Counted from the stretch's first letter, positions 1-6,972 are shown. The stretch is DNA of 7,718 nucleotides from Synergistaceae bacterium (GCA_031274465.1 JAISQC010000126.1:1-7718), one strand, 5' to 3'. The notes: generated by a model from the sequence alone, not told the origin. Translations and numbers: made by a program.

Positions 1-2
1 CG

Positions 3-1235
3 TTAGCCCGCGCGGCGGACGTTCAATTCCAAAATCTTGAGCACCATGTCGGTGGCGCGCTCCATGGACTGGACCGGGATGAATTCAAACCGCCCGTGGT
101 AGTTGTAGCCGCCGGTGAAGAGGTTCGGGGTGAGGAGGCCGCGCCACGAAAGCGCCGATCCGTCCGTTCCTCCGCGCATCGGTATTATCTTCGGCTCTAT
201 GCCGAGTTCTCTCATCGCATCAAGCATGGTGTCCACTATGTGCATGTTGCCCTTCAGCTTCTCGGCCATGTTGAAATACTGATCCTTCATCGACAGGGAA
301 AAACGGTCCTCCCCGTATTTATCCTGCATCCAGCGGACCGCCCTCCGCATGAAGCCCTTCCTGGCTTCGAACTTGGATGAGTCGTGATCCCGGATGATGT
401 ATTTGAGCGTCGCCTCCTCGGTTATCCCGTGGAATTCCAGGCAATGGTAATATCCTTCGTAGCCCTCGGTGGAAGCGGGCGTCTCGTCCGCAGGGAAGAG
501 CGAGTTTAGCTCCTGTCCCATGACGACGGCGTTCAGCATGAGCCCCTTGGCCTTTCCAGGGTGGACGGCGCGGCCTTTGATGTGGACCGTCGCTCCGGCG
601 GCGTTGAAATTTTCGTAGCAGGCCTCTCCTATCGGTCCTCCGTCGAGCGTGTACGCGAAATCGGCGCCGAACGATTCGATGTCGAGGAGGCTCGCGCCGT
701 GCCCGACCTCTTCGTCGGGGGTAAACGCCATCTTTACGTCGCCGTGCTCGAACTCCGGGTGTTGGAGCATGAAATCCACGGCGCCTACTATTTCGGCGAT
801 GCCGGCCTTATTGTCGGCGCCCAGCAGGGTGTTCCCGTCGGTGACGACGAGGTCGAGCCCCCTGCACTCCTCCATGAACGGAAAATCCCTTGGGGAAAGC
901 ACGATCCCCTCTGACTCGTTCAGCACGATGTCGCCCCCGTCGTATTTTTCCACGACGTGCGGGGCCACGCCCTTCCCGGTCAATTCCATGGCGGTGTCCA
1001 GATGCGCGATGAAGCCGACGGACGGCACGCTTTTTTTCGTGTTGCCCGGCAGTGTCGCAGTGACGTACGCGTTCTCGGACAACTTTACGTCCTTCAGCCC
1101 AAGTTGGGCAAGCTCGCCTTCGAGATAGCGCGCCAGCTCGAACTGGCCCGGCGTGCTCGGCACGCAGGGAGCGTCCTCGGCTGATTGCGTGTCGAACGTC
1201 ACGTATTTCAGAAAACGGTCGAGCGTGGAATACAT
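3..1235 (-). CDS. pepT: Peptidase T (tripeptide aminopeptidase, M20B family)
   Basis: This is a cytoplasmic di-zinc aminopeptidase that releases the N-terminal residue of tripeptides. The 410-residue length matches the family. The metal and catalytic residues are all visible: H78 and D80 in AHLDTA, D141 in LLGADNKAG, the glutamate pair E175/E176 in TPDEEVGHGA, D198 in TLDGGPIG and H380 in GGYNYHGRFEF. These fall at almost the same numbers as in the known enterobacterial enzyme. The segment around residues 209-235 (FNAAGATVHIKGRAVHPG) is the start of the dimerisation domain, and MRGGTDGSALS (353-363) is the conserved C-terminal glycine-rich segment. The start is supported by an AGGAAGGGG site ending about 8 bases before the ATG. 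The stop lies at positions 3-5, so the gene is complete. It sits 70 bases behind the second transporter ATPase on the same strand, which suggests that imported peptides are its substrates. An inverted repeat lies just before its ribosome binding site. The family call is very secure; cotranscription with the transporter is inferred. Confidence 0.97.
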   Translation of the reverse strand: MYSTLDRFLKYVTFDTQSAEDAPCVPSTPGQFELARYLEGELAQLGLKDVKLSENAYVTATLPGNTKKSVPSVGFIAHLDTAMELTGKGVAPHVVEKYDGGDIVLNESEGIVLSPRDFPFMEECRGLDLVVTDGNTLLGADNKAGIAEIVGAVDFMLQHPEFEHGDVKMAFTPDEEVGHGASLLDIESFGADFAYTLDGGPIGEACYENFNAAGATVHIKGRAVHPGKAKGLMLNAVVMGQELNSLFPADETPASTEGYEGYYHCLEFHGITEEATLKYIIRDHDSSKFEARKGFMRRAVRWMQDKYGEDRFSLSMKDQYFNMAEKLKGNMHIVDTMLDAMRELGIEPKIIPMRGGTDGSALSWRGLLTPNLFTGGYNYHGRFEFIPVQSMERATDMVLKILELNVRRAG

Positions 1236-1255
1236 TACAAATTCCCCTTCCTAAC

Positions 1256-1305
1256 GAACCGCTGATTTTCTACTTGACAAATGACCACATGAGAATCAGC
1301 GGTTC
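1256..1305 (-). repeat. 15-bp inverted repeat between the ATPase gene and pepT
   Basis: The arms are 1256-1270 (GAACCGCTGATTTTC) and 1291-1305 (GAGAATCAGCGGTTC). They are complementary at 14 of 15 positions and enclose a 20-base loop. The odd pair is G-U in plus-strand RNA and A-C in minus-strand RNA. The structure begins directly after the TAG of the upstream ATPase gene (1306-1308) and ends two or three bases before the pepT ribosome binding site. No run of U follows the stem on either strand, so it is not a standard intrinsic terminator. It could be an RNA processing or stability element, a translational control hairpin for pepT, or a weak factor-dependent stop. The repeat is seen directly; its role is not known. 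Confidence 0.7.
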
Positions 1306-2295
1306 CTAAAAATTTCCTGCGCGGTGGCAGGCCACGAAATGCGCCGGCAGGAACTCCTCCAATTCGGGCGAAATGCCGCCGCACGCGTCATTGGCGTAAT
1401 GACAGCGCCCCATAAACCTGCAAACTTCCGGCGGCTCGACGGGGCTTGGCACGTCGCCTTCCAGGATGATCCTGTCGTGCCTTGCGTCGAGCTTTGCAAC
1501 AGGTATTGCGGACAGCAGCGCCTGCGTGTAAGGGTGCGACGGGTGCGCGAACAACTCCTTGTAGCCGCACAGTTCGACTATTTTGCCGAGGTACATCACC
1601 GCTATCCGATCAGATACGTGTTTGACGACGCTCAAGTTGTGCGAGATAAAGACATACGTGTAGTGAAACTCGCTTTGAAGGTCGTTCAGCAGGTTCAGTA
1701 TCTGCGCCTGTATGCAGACGTCGAGTGCCGACACCGGTTCGTCGAGAACTATGAATTCCGGGTTGAGCGCGAGCGACCTCGCTATCCCGATCCTCTGCCG
1801 CCGCCCCCCGTCGAGTTCGTGGGGATAGCTGTTCTCGAGGCGTTCCGCGAGGCCCACGATGCTCATCAGCTCGCGAATCCTGGCCTTCATTCCGTTTTTG
1901 TCCGGGTACATGCCGTTCACGATCAGCGGTTCGGCGATCAGCTCCCAGACGGACAGGCGGGGGTTGAGGCACGAGTAAGGGTCCTGAAAGACGATCTGCA
2001 CCCGCTTCCTCAAAGCCTTCATCGTCGATTTGCCGACCTTCGTCACGTCCGTATATTCCCCCGACTTTTCGTCGAGCAGCAGCACGCTGCCAGACGTGCT
2101 CGGCAGCAGGCGGATCAGGCAGCGCCCGAGTGTCGATTTCCCGCATCCCGATTCGCCGACCAGCCCGAGCGTCTCCCCTTTCATCACCGAGAAGCTCACG
2201 CCGTCCACCGCGTGCAACATGCCGGCCTTGGTGGGGAAATATTTTTTCAGGCCCTCAACTATGATATATGGGTTTGCCTCAGCAGAACCGCTCAC
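1306..2295 (-). CDS. dppF: Peptide ABC transporter ATP-binding protein (DppF/OppF type)
   Basis: This is the second ATPase of the peptide importer; it pairs with the preceding ATPase under the two permeases. The 329 residues show Walker A GESGCGKST (47-55), the Q-loop FQDPYSCLNP (103-112), a signature read as LDGGRRQR (161-168) where LSGGQ is the norm, Walker B IVLDEP (182-187) and the H-loop ISHNL (217-221). The C-terminal oligopeptide/dipeptide extension holds HPYTQALLSAIP (254-265) and four cysteines at 292, 298, 305 and 323. I place the start at the GTG (2295-2293), whose GTGA overlaps the upstream stop. An AAGGGGG run lies about 8 bases before it, and the protein then begins just ahead of the conserved IIVEGLKKYF. 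The frame stays open up to 2625, but that extension overlaps the upstream gene and reads like out-of-frame sequence. Translational coupling is likely. Transport specificity cannot be told from the ATPase. Confidence 0.95.
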   Translation of the reverse strand: MSGSAEANPYIIVEGLKKYFPTKAGMLHAVDGVSFSVMKGETLGLVGESGCGKSTLGRCLIRLLPSTSGSVLLLDEKSGEYTDVTKVGKSTMKALRKRVQIVFQDPYSCLNPRLSVWELIAEPLIVNGMYPDKNGMKARIRELMSIVGLAERLENSYPHELDGGRRQRIGIARSLALNPEFIVLDEPVSALDVCIQAQILNLLNDLQSEFHYTYVFISHNLSVVKHVSDRIAVMYLGKIVELCGYKELFAHPSHPYTQALLSAIPVAKLDARHDRIILEGDVPSPVEPPEVCRFMGRCHYANDACGGISPELEEFLPAHFVACHRAGNF

Positions 2296-3311
2296 TTTCC
2301 CGCCCCCTTTCCGGCAGCGAGCTCCGCCGCGCGCGGCGCGCACGCAACGGAATGCCCGTCGCCCACATCGACCGTATCCGGGCTGTCCTTCGAGCACTCC
2401 GGCAGGGCGAACGCGCACCGAGGATGAAAGGCGCAGCCCGTCGGGAGATCCATCGGATCCGGCATGAGGCCCGGGATGACGGCGAGCCTCTCCACGTCCT
2501 CGTCGAGATCCGGGACCGAGTTGAAAAGCCCTATGGTGTATGGGTGGACGGGATTTGTGAAAAGCTCGCGCTTTCCGGCGTACTCGACCACGCGCCCGGC
2601 ATACATTATGGCCACTTTGTCGCATATATCGGCCACTATCCCAAGGTCGTGCGTTATCAGTATCATGGACGCGTCGAAGGTGCGCTTCAGCTTTTTCATC
2701 AGCTCGAGCACCTGCGCCTGAATGGTCACATCAAGAGCCGTGGTCGGCTCGTCCGCGATGAGCAGCCCCGGGTCGCACGCAAGCGCTATCGCTATTACGA
2801 CCCTCTGCTTCATACCTCCTGAAAACTGATGGGGATAGTCGTGCATCCGCTCGCGCCGTATCCCGACGAGTTCGAGCATATCTCCGGCAAGGCGCATGGA
2901 CTCGGCATCGGAAACGTTCCGGTGCAGCCTGATCATCTCCGCTATCTGCTTGTCCACGGTCATGACCGGGTTAAGGCTCGTCATCGGGTCCTGAAAGATC
3001 ATGGCTATCTTCGCGCCCCGAATGGAGCGCATTTCGTGCTCGCTCTTCTCAAGCAGGTCATTGCCGTCGAAAATTATCCGCCCCGACTTTATCACCCCGG
3101 GCGGGGAGGGGATGAGGCGCATTATGCCGAGCGCGGCGGTCGTCTTTCCGGCCCCCGTTTCGCCGACGAAGCCGAGGGTCTCCCCGCGCCCGACCCTCAG
3201 GTTGAGGTTTTCAACGGCATGAACCGTGCCGGAGTCAGTGACGTAATGAATGGTCAAACCTTGGATGTCGAGCAGAAGATCGTTCCCGCCGTGTGCCGAA
3301 TTTTCCATCAT
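2292..3311 (-). CDS. dppD: Peptide ABC transporter ATP-binding protein (DppD/OppD type)
   Basis: This is the first ATPase of the importer, a cytoplasmic protein that hydrolyses ATP to drive peptide uptake. Over 339 residues it shows Walker A GETGAGKTT (50-58), the Q-loop FQDPMTSLNP (106-115), the signature FSGGMKQR (163-170), Walker B LLIADEP (183-189) and the H-loop ITHDL (219-223). It ends in the peptide-transporter extension with HPYTIGLFNSVP (256-267) and cysteines 293, 299, 306 and 324. Two ATG codons stand in tandem (3311-3306). The GGAGG at 3319-3315 is only 3 bases from the first but 6 from the second, so the second (3308) may be the one used. The gene follows the second permease by 22 bases and overlaps the next ATPase by the four bases GTGA. 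All catalytic motifs look intact. The family call is secure; dipeptide versus oligopeptide specificity is open. Confidence 0.96.
   Translation of the reverse strand: MMENSAHGGNDLLLDIQGLTIHYVTDSGTVHAVENLNLRVGRGETLGFVGETGAGKTTAALGIMRLIPSPPGVIKSGRIIFDGNDLLEKSEHEMRSIRGAKIAMIFQDPMTSLNPVMTVDKQIAEMIRLHRNVSDAESMRLAGDMLELVGIRRERMHDYPHQFSGGMKQRVVIAIALACDPGLLIADEPTTALDVTIQAQVLELMKKLKRTFDASMILITHDLGIVADICDKVAIMYAGRVVEYAGKRELFTNPVHPYTIGLFNSVPDLDEDVERLAVIPGLMPDPMDLPTGCAFHPRCAFALPECSKDSPDTVDVGDGHSVACAPRAAELAAGKGAGK
2293..2311 (-). promoter_or_regulatory. Ribosome binding site and GTG start overlapping the upstream stop
   Basis: Read on the minus strand, a purine-rich stretch containing AAGGGGG precedes GTGA, in which GTG starts the second ATPase and TGA ends the first. 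This decides the short start over the longer open frame and suggests translational coupling, which would keep the two ATPases near equal amounts. Confidence 0.7.
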
Positions 3312-3333
3312 AAGCCTCCAACATACCCTGGCG

Positions 3334-4218
3334 TCAGCGCTTCAGCTTGGGATCCAGCGCGTCGCGCAGGCCGTCGCCCAGAAAATTCAGGGCGAGTATT
3401 GTTATCATTATGCTAAGACCCGGATACAGGGTCAAATGGGGGTAATCCCTGATGTATTGCCTGCCCCCGGAGAGCATCGCGCCCCACTCGGGATACGGCG
3501 GCTGTATGCCGAGGCCTATAAACGACAGCCCCGCCGCGTTCAATATGGCGAACGCGACCCCCAAAGTCGCCTGAACTATGATGGGGGCCATGCTGTTCGG
3601 TATGATGTGCTTTAAAATGATGCGCAGGTCGGAACTGCCGACTGCGTGCGCCGCCTCGATGAACTCCATCTCCCGTATGGACAGCACGGAACTGCGGACT
3701 ATTCGCGCATAGTTGGGGGCGTCCGACACCCCGACGGCTATCATCAGGTTGAACAGCCCCGGCCCCAGCGCCGCCGCAATGGCGATCGCGAGAAGGGTCT
3801 GGGGGATGGACAGCAGCACGTCCATGACGCGCATGATCGCATTGTCGATCCAGCCCCCGTAGTAGCCAGCGATCGCCCCTAGCATGCCTCCCGCAAGCAG
3901 CGCTATGCTGACTGCGATGAAGCCGACCTGGAGCGATATCCGCGCGCCATATATCAGGCGGCTCAAGATATCGCGCCCGAACTCGTCGGTCCCGAGCAGG
4001 AATTGCTTTGACGACGACTCGAACATATGGGCCAGGTTCTGCTTCGAATAGCTGTAAGGCGCTATGACGTCGGCAAATATCGCGACGAAGACGAGCGCCA
4101 GCAGGACCACCAGCCCGAACATGGCGAGGGGGCTCTTCTTCAGCCTGAAGAAAACTTCCATTGCCGGGCCGCGTTTCGCCCTGCCCGGCGGCCGCGCGGA
4201 TTCCGTGCTGCCTGCCAT
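3334..4218 (-). CDS. dppC: Peptide ABC transporter permease (DppC/OppC type)
   Basis: This is the second inner-membrane subunit of the importer. The 294-residue protein starts with about 20 polar, arginine-rich residues. An OppC_N-type first membrane helix follows (MFGLVVLLALVFVAIFADVI, 33-52), then a short external segment ending in LLGTDEFGRDILSRLIYGAR, which is typical of DppC. The remaining hydrophobic helices form the BPD_transp_1 core. The cytoplasmic EAA loop, which docks on the ATPases, is visible as EFIEAAHAVGSSDLR (185-199) followed by HIIPN (204-208). The C-terminal DGLRDALDPKLKR is also typical. The start is supported by GGAGG ending 7 bases before the ATG; an internal ATG at codon 20 is less well placed. 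It lies 13 bases behind the first permease gene, so its ribosome binding site almost touches that stop codon. It resembles DppC, OppC, NikC and GsiD alike, so specificity is not resolved. Confidence 0.96.
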   Translation of the reverse strand: MAGSTESARPPGRAKRGPAMEVFFRLKKSPLAMFGLVVLLALVFVAIFADVIAPYSYSKQNLAHMFESSSKQFLLGTDEFGRDILSRLIYGARISLQVGFIAVSIALLAGGMLGAIAGYYGGWIDNAIMRVMDVLLSIPQTLLAIAIAAALGPGLFNLMIAVGVSDAPNYARIVRSSVLSIREMEFIEAAHAVGSSDLRIILKHIIPNSMAPIIVQATLGVAFAILNAAGLSFIGLGIQPPYPEWGAMLSGGRQYIRDYPHLTLYPGLSIMITILALNFLGDGLRDALDPKLKR

Positions 4219-4231
4219 AATCCACCCTCCC

Positions 4232-5161
4232 CTATTTGTACTGCGCTTTTATGCGCGGGTTTATAAAGGCGTAAGCGAGGTCAACCAGGAGGTTTACTAT
4301 GCTGAACGCCACTGCCACGAAGAGAACGGCCCCCTGGACCACGGGATAATCCCTGGCTTTGATCGATTCCACCATCAAGCGCCCCACTCCCGGGATGGCG
4401 AAAATGGACTCTGTGAGGATTGCCCCTGCGAGAAGCGCGCCGAACTGGAGGCCGCATATCGTCACGACTGGGATGAGTGCGTTGTGCAGCGCGTGCACCC
4501 AGATGACCACCGACTCCTTCTGTCCCTTGGAACGGGCGGTGCGGATGTAGTCGGCCCTTATGACTTCGAGCATCGAGGACCTCGTCATCCGCGTCACCAT
4601 CGAGATTGCCTGCGCGGAAAGGGCCACCGAGGGCAGGATCATCGATTTGAAAGTGTCGAAGCCCGATGACGGGAGCCATTTCAACTGAACCGAGAACAGG
4701 ATTATAAGCAAAAGCCCCAGCCAGAAGACTGGCATGGAGAGGCCTATCATGGCGAAGATCATCGTTATGACGTCGAAGAACGAGTATTGCTTTATGGCTG
4801 ATAGTATCCCGCACGGAATACCGACGATCACCGCTATGGCCATTGCGAACGCGGCGAGCTTCAAGGTGGACGGAAACGCCTGCATTATCTCGTGCATCAC
4901 GGGGCGCTTCGTCACGTACGACCGCCCGATATCCCCCTTTGTCACCGCTTTGAGCACGTAGTTTCCGAACTGGACGAGGAAAGGGTCGTTCAGGCCCTCC
5001 GTCTGCCGGAACCTGTTCATTGCCTCTTCCGTCGCCATGTCTCCCAATATCATGCGGGCCGGATCCCCCGGCGTGATGTACAAGAGGGTGAAAACGCAAA
5101 AAGCCACTCCGACGAGAACGGGAAACAGGAAAAGGACGCGGCGGATTATGTAGCGTATCAT
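4232..5161 (-). CDS. dppB: Peptide ABC transporter permease (DppB/OppB type)
   Basis: This is the first inner-membrane subunit of the importer. The 309 residues begin with the classic MIRYIIRRVLFLFPVLVGV helix. A periplasmic segment follows with ITPGDPARMILGDMAT, LNDPFLVQFGNYV and GDIGRSYVTKRPV, all standard for DppB. The BPD_transp_1 core then runs to the C-terminal DLAYAFINPRIK. The EAA-like ATPase docking loop is ADYIRTARSKGQKE (about 203-216). The ATG at 5161-5159 has a perfect TAAGGAGG site 7 bases before it. The gene is separated from the binding-protein gene by 152 bases containing a strong nested hairpin, so the membrane and ATPase genes may be expressed at a lower level than the binding protein. 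There is no sign of truncation. Confidence in the family is very high; the substrate is unknown. Confidence 0.96.
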   Translation of the reverse strand: MIRYIIRRVLFLFPVLVGVAFCVFTLLYITPGDPARMILGDMATEEAMNRFRQTEGLNDPFLVQFGNYVLKAVTKGDIGRSYVTKRPVMHEIMQAFPSTLKLAAFAMAIAVIVGIPCGILSAIKQYSFFDVITMIFAMIGLSMPVFWLGLLLIILFSVQLKWLPSSGFDTFKSMILPSVALSAQAISMVTRMTRSSMLEVIRADYIRTARSKGQKESVVIWVHALHNALIPVVTICGLQFGALLAGAILTESIFAIPGVGRLMVESIKARDYPVVQGAVLFVAVAFSIVNLLVDLAYAFINPRIKAQYK

Positions 5162-5190
5162 GTCCCATCCTCCTTAATAATGAATCCATA

Positions 5191-5262
5191 AGCGCTTCCC
5201 TCGTGCAGCCCAAAAGGGGAGAGGCTTTGCTCTCCCCTTAACGGGGCTTTCAGGGAAGCGCT
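5191..5262 (-). repeat. Nested hairpin between the binding-protein and permease genes
   Basis: Three stems are nested on one axis. The outer stem is a perfect 11-bp match between AGCGCTTCCCT (5191-5201) and AGGGAAGCGCT (5252-5262). The middle one is AGCCC (5207-5211) with GGGCT (5244-5248). The inner one is AAGGGGAGAG (5214-5223) with CTCTCCCCTT (5230-5239) around the loop GCTTTG. In the minus-strand transcript the inner stem is followed by UU beyond the paired UU, giving a U4 run, so it is terminator-like but weak. The structure ends 13 bases before the AAGGAGG of the permease gene. Such elements often protect the 3' end of an abundant binding-protein mRNA and reduce read-through. The fold is seen in the sequence; the role is inferred. 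Confidence 0.75.
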
Positions 5263-5313
5263 CGATGACTCAAGTTTTGCCATTACGAAACGCGGATGCG
5301 TTCAAATGCCAGC

Positions 5314-6810
5314 CTAATCCTCGAAGTAGGCCTCCCTGAAGGAGTGGACTTCGTTCGAGCTTGGGACAAAATCCTTCACGTTCTTCTGCGTCCCCGCTAT
5401 GGACTCGTCGTTGTGCAGGTAGACCATCGGCGTCTGCTCGTTGATGTAAAGCTGCAGCTCCTTGTATATCGCCGCCCTCTCGTCACCGTCAGCCACGCTG
5501 CGGCCGCGGGCGAGAAGGTCATCGACCCTCGCGTCGGAGAGGTATGTGAAGTTGCTGCCGGCGTTCGTCTCAAGCAGGCCGGTGACGGCGAAATTCGGGT
5601 CCGGGACCGTCGAGACCCAGCCGAGGAGATAGACGTCGTGCTTCTTGTCCTCGAGGCCGCTGAGATACGCGCCCCACTCCATGACCTTGATCTCGGACGC
5701 GATTCCTATCTCTTCCAACTGCGCCTGGATTATGGTGGACATGTCTATGCGTTCCTTGCGCTCGTTCGTCCATATCTCCAACTTCATGTCCTTTATTCCG
5801 GCGTCCGCGAGCAGTTTTTTCGCGAGCTCGACGTCCTGCTTGTGGGGCTCGACCTCAGGGGCGATTGAATATTTGACGGCTTCGGGGACCAGTGACGTCG
5901 GGACCTTGCCGACCCCGCGCCATACCGCCGCCTGGATAGTAACTGTGTCAAGCGCCGCGTGGAGCGCCTGGCGGACCCTTACGTCGTCGAAGGGCTTTTT
6001 CGAAACGTTGAAGCCCATGTATGTGATGGAAGTCTGCGGCCTGCGATACAGAACCAGCTTCTCGTTTTCCTCTATGCGCTTGAGGTCGTTGGTGACTATC
6101 GGATACGCGATGTCAACCCCGCCCGACTCCAGCTCGATGGTGCGGCTGGTCGGCTCCGGGACCGAACGGACTTCGAGCGTCTTTACCTTGGCCTTCTCCC
6201 CCCAATAGTCGTCGAAACGCTCTAAGACATATTTGTTGCCCTTCTGCCAGCTCACGAACTTGAACGGGCCAGCGCCCACAGGGTTCATTCCGAAGTTCTC
6301 GCCGGCTTCCTCGACCGCCCTCTTGCTCACGATGGACCCCCAGCTATGGCTGAGGGACGGGAAGAACGAGTAGTCCACTTTTTTCAGGTGGATGATCACC
6401 GTATTGTCGTCCACTATCTCGACGTCCTTGACGTTGTTCGAGTATTCGTTGATCTGCGCCCCGGCCTCCGTGGTGGCGCGCATGATGGTGTATCTGACGT
6501 CCTCCGCCGTCATGGTGTCGCCGTTGTGAAACTTGACGCCCTTGCGCAGGGTGAACTTATAGTCGGTGTCCGAGAGGAACTCCCACGATTCCGCCAGTCC
6601 CGGCTTTGCCGTCCCGTCCGGCTCCAGGAACACGAGCGTGTCGTAAAGCGCGTAACAGGCGCGGGAAGAGGGCATGTCGTTATGCCCTATGGGGTCCAGA
6701 GTCGTGGCGTCGTACTGGTCCGCGACTATGAGCGCGTCCTTCGCCGCAGCGGCGCCGCAAAAAACCGCTATCAACGCAATGGCGAGCAAAAACAAAAATC
6801 TCTTTCTCAT
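5314..6810 (-). CDS. dppA: Periplasmic peptide-binding protein (SBP family 5, DppA/OppA type)
   Basis: This protein captures peptides outside the inner membrane and hands them to the importer. Its 498 residues are normal for the family. The leader has MRKR, a hydrophobic stretch (about 5-17) and CGAAAA before KDALIVA. Signal peptidase I cleavage near residue 23 is likely. The only cysteine of the leader (C18) is preceded by AVF, which does not fit a lipobox, so a soluble periplasmic protein is expected. The N-terminal lobe holds YDATTLDP (33-40), LYDTLVF (55-61) and the family-5 signature region AESWEFLSDTDYKFTLRKG (73-91) running into VKFHNGD. GAGPFKFVSW and ERFDDYWG follow, and later ITYMGFNVSKKPFDDVRVRQA, the hallmark of the C-terminal lobe. 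The ATG has GGAGGAG 8 bases upstream. The gene is the first of the minus-strand transporter set, behind a clear promoter. The ligand cannot be told from the sequence; glutathione-, heme- or nickel-type relatives remain possible but less likely. Confidence 0.95.
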   Translation of the reverse strand: MRKRFLFLLAIALIAVFCGAAAAKDALIVADQYDATTLDPIGHNDMPSSRACYALYDTLVFLEPDGTAKPGLAESWEFLSDTDYKFTLRKGVKFHNGDTMTAEDVRYTIMRATTEAGAQINEYSNNVKDVEIVDDNTVIIHLKKVDYSFFPSLSHSWGSIVSKRAVEEAGENFGMNPVGAGPFKFVSWQKGNKYVLERFDDYWGEKAKVKTLEVRSVPEPTSRTIELESGGVDIAYPIVTNDLKRIEENEKLVLYRRPQTSITYMGFNVSKKPFDDVRVRQALHAALDTVTIQAAVWRGVGKVPTSLVPEAVKYSIAPEVEPHKQDVELAKKLLADAGIKDMKLEIWTNERKERIDMSTIIQAQLEEIGIASEIKVMEWGAYLSGLEDKKHDVYLLGWVSTVPDPNFAVTGLLETNAGSNFTYLSDARVDDLLARGRSVADGDERAAIYKELQLYINEQTPMVYLHNDESIAGTQKNVKDFVPSSNEVHSFREAYFED

Positions 6811-6835
6811 TAAAACATCTCCTCCTCGATTTTTT

Positions 6836-6864
6836 TCGTTCGCCTACGAAGCTCCGCCGAACGA
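6836..6864 (-). repeat. Small inverted repeat in the 5' leader of the binding-protein gene
   Basis: TCGTTCG (6836-6842) and CGAACGA (6858-6864) form a 7-bp stem with a 15-base loop. An alternative 5-bp pairing, TTCGT (6835-6839) with ACGAA (6846-6850), would compete with it. The repeat lies in the untranslated leader between the predicted promoter and the GGAGGAG site. No U run follows on the coding strand. It may be chance in G+C-rich sequence. Confidence 0.3.
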
Positions 6865-6895
6865 CCGGCAAAAAGCTTGCGCCAGCTCATCTGAA

Positions 6896-6924
6896 ATAGT
6901 AGCAGATATCCGTCCGGTTGTCAG
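6896..6924 (-). promoter_or_regulatory. Sigma70-type promoter for the peptide transporter genes
   Basis: On the minus strand CTGACA (6924-6919) and TACTAT (6901-6896) are 17 bases apart, and a TG one base before the -10 gives an extended -10. CTGACA matches the consensus at five of six positions, TACTAT at four. Transcription would start near 6889, leaving a leader of about 80 bases before the binding-protein ATG. No better hexamer pair was seen in this gap. Confidence 0.6.
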
Positions 6925-6934
6925 TGTCCGGACG
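6911..6934. promoter_or_regulatory. Palindrome enclosing the -35 box, candidate operator
   Basis: CGTCCGG (6911-6917) and CCGGACG (6928-6934) are perfect 7-base inverted arms separated by 10 bases. The predicted -35 hexamer of the transporter promoter lies in the spacer. A dimeric regulator bound here would block or alter polymerase binding. No regulator gene is present in the window, and I cannot name the family from the site. Confidence 0.45.
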
Positions 6935-6972
6935 CGAATAATAGCCCGGGAAATCCGTTCTTTTGCATCTGC

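Noticed and set aside
1274..1279. TTGACA in the hairpin loop before pepT, as a plus-strand -35 box
   Set aside because: No acceptable -10 box lies 16-18 bases downstream, and no plus-strand gene follows.
1324..2427. A 367-codon open frame on the plus strand, opposite the second ATPase
   Set aside because: It is antisense to a gene with all ABC ATPase motifs, has a low-complexity histidine/arginine/valine-rich composition typical of a G+C-rich shadow frame, and shows no family motif.
2296..2625. The upstream extension of the second ATPase frame
   Set aside because: It overlaps the first ATPase gene by over 300 bases and reads as arginine-rich out-of-frame protein; the GTG at 2295 with its ribosome binding site gives a normal family length.
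2292..3311. The two ATPase genes as a recent duplication
   Set aside because: The shared motifs and cysteine spacing are expected of the paired DppD/DppF families; outside the motifs the proteins differ widely.
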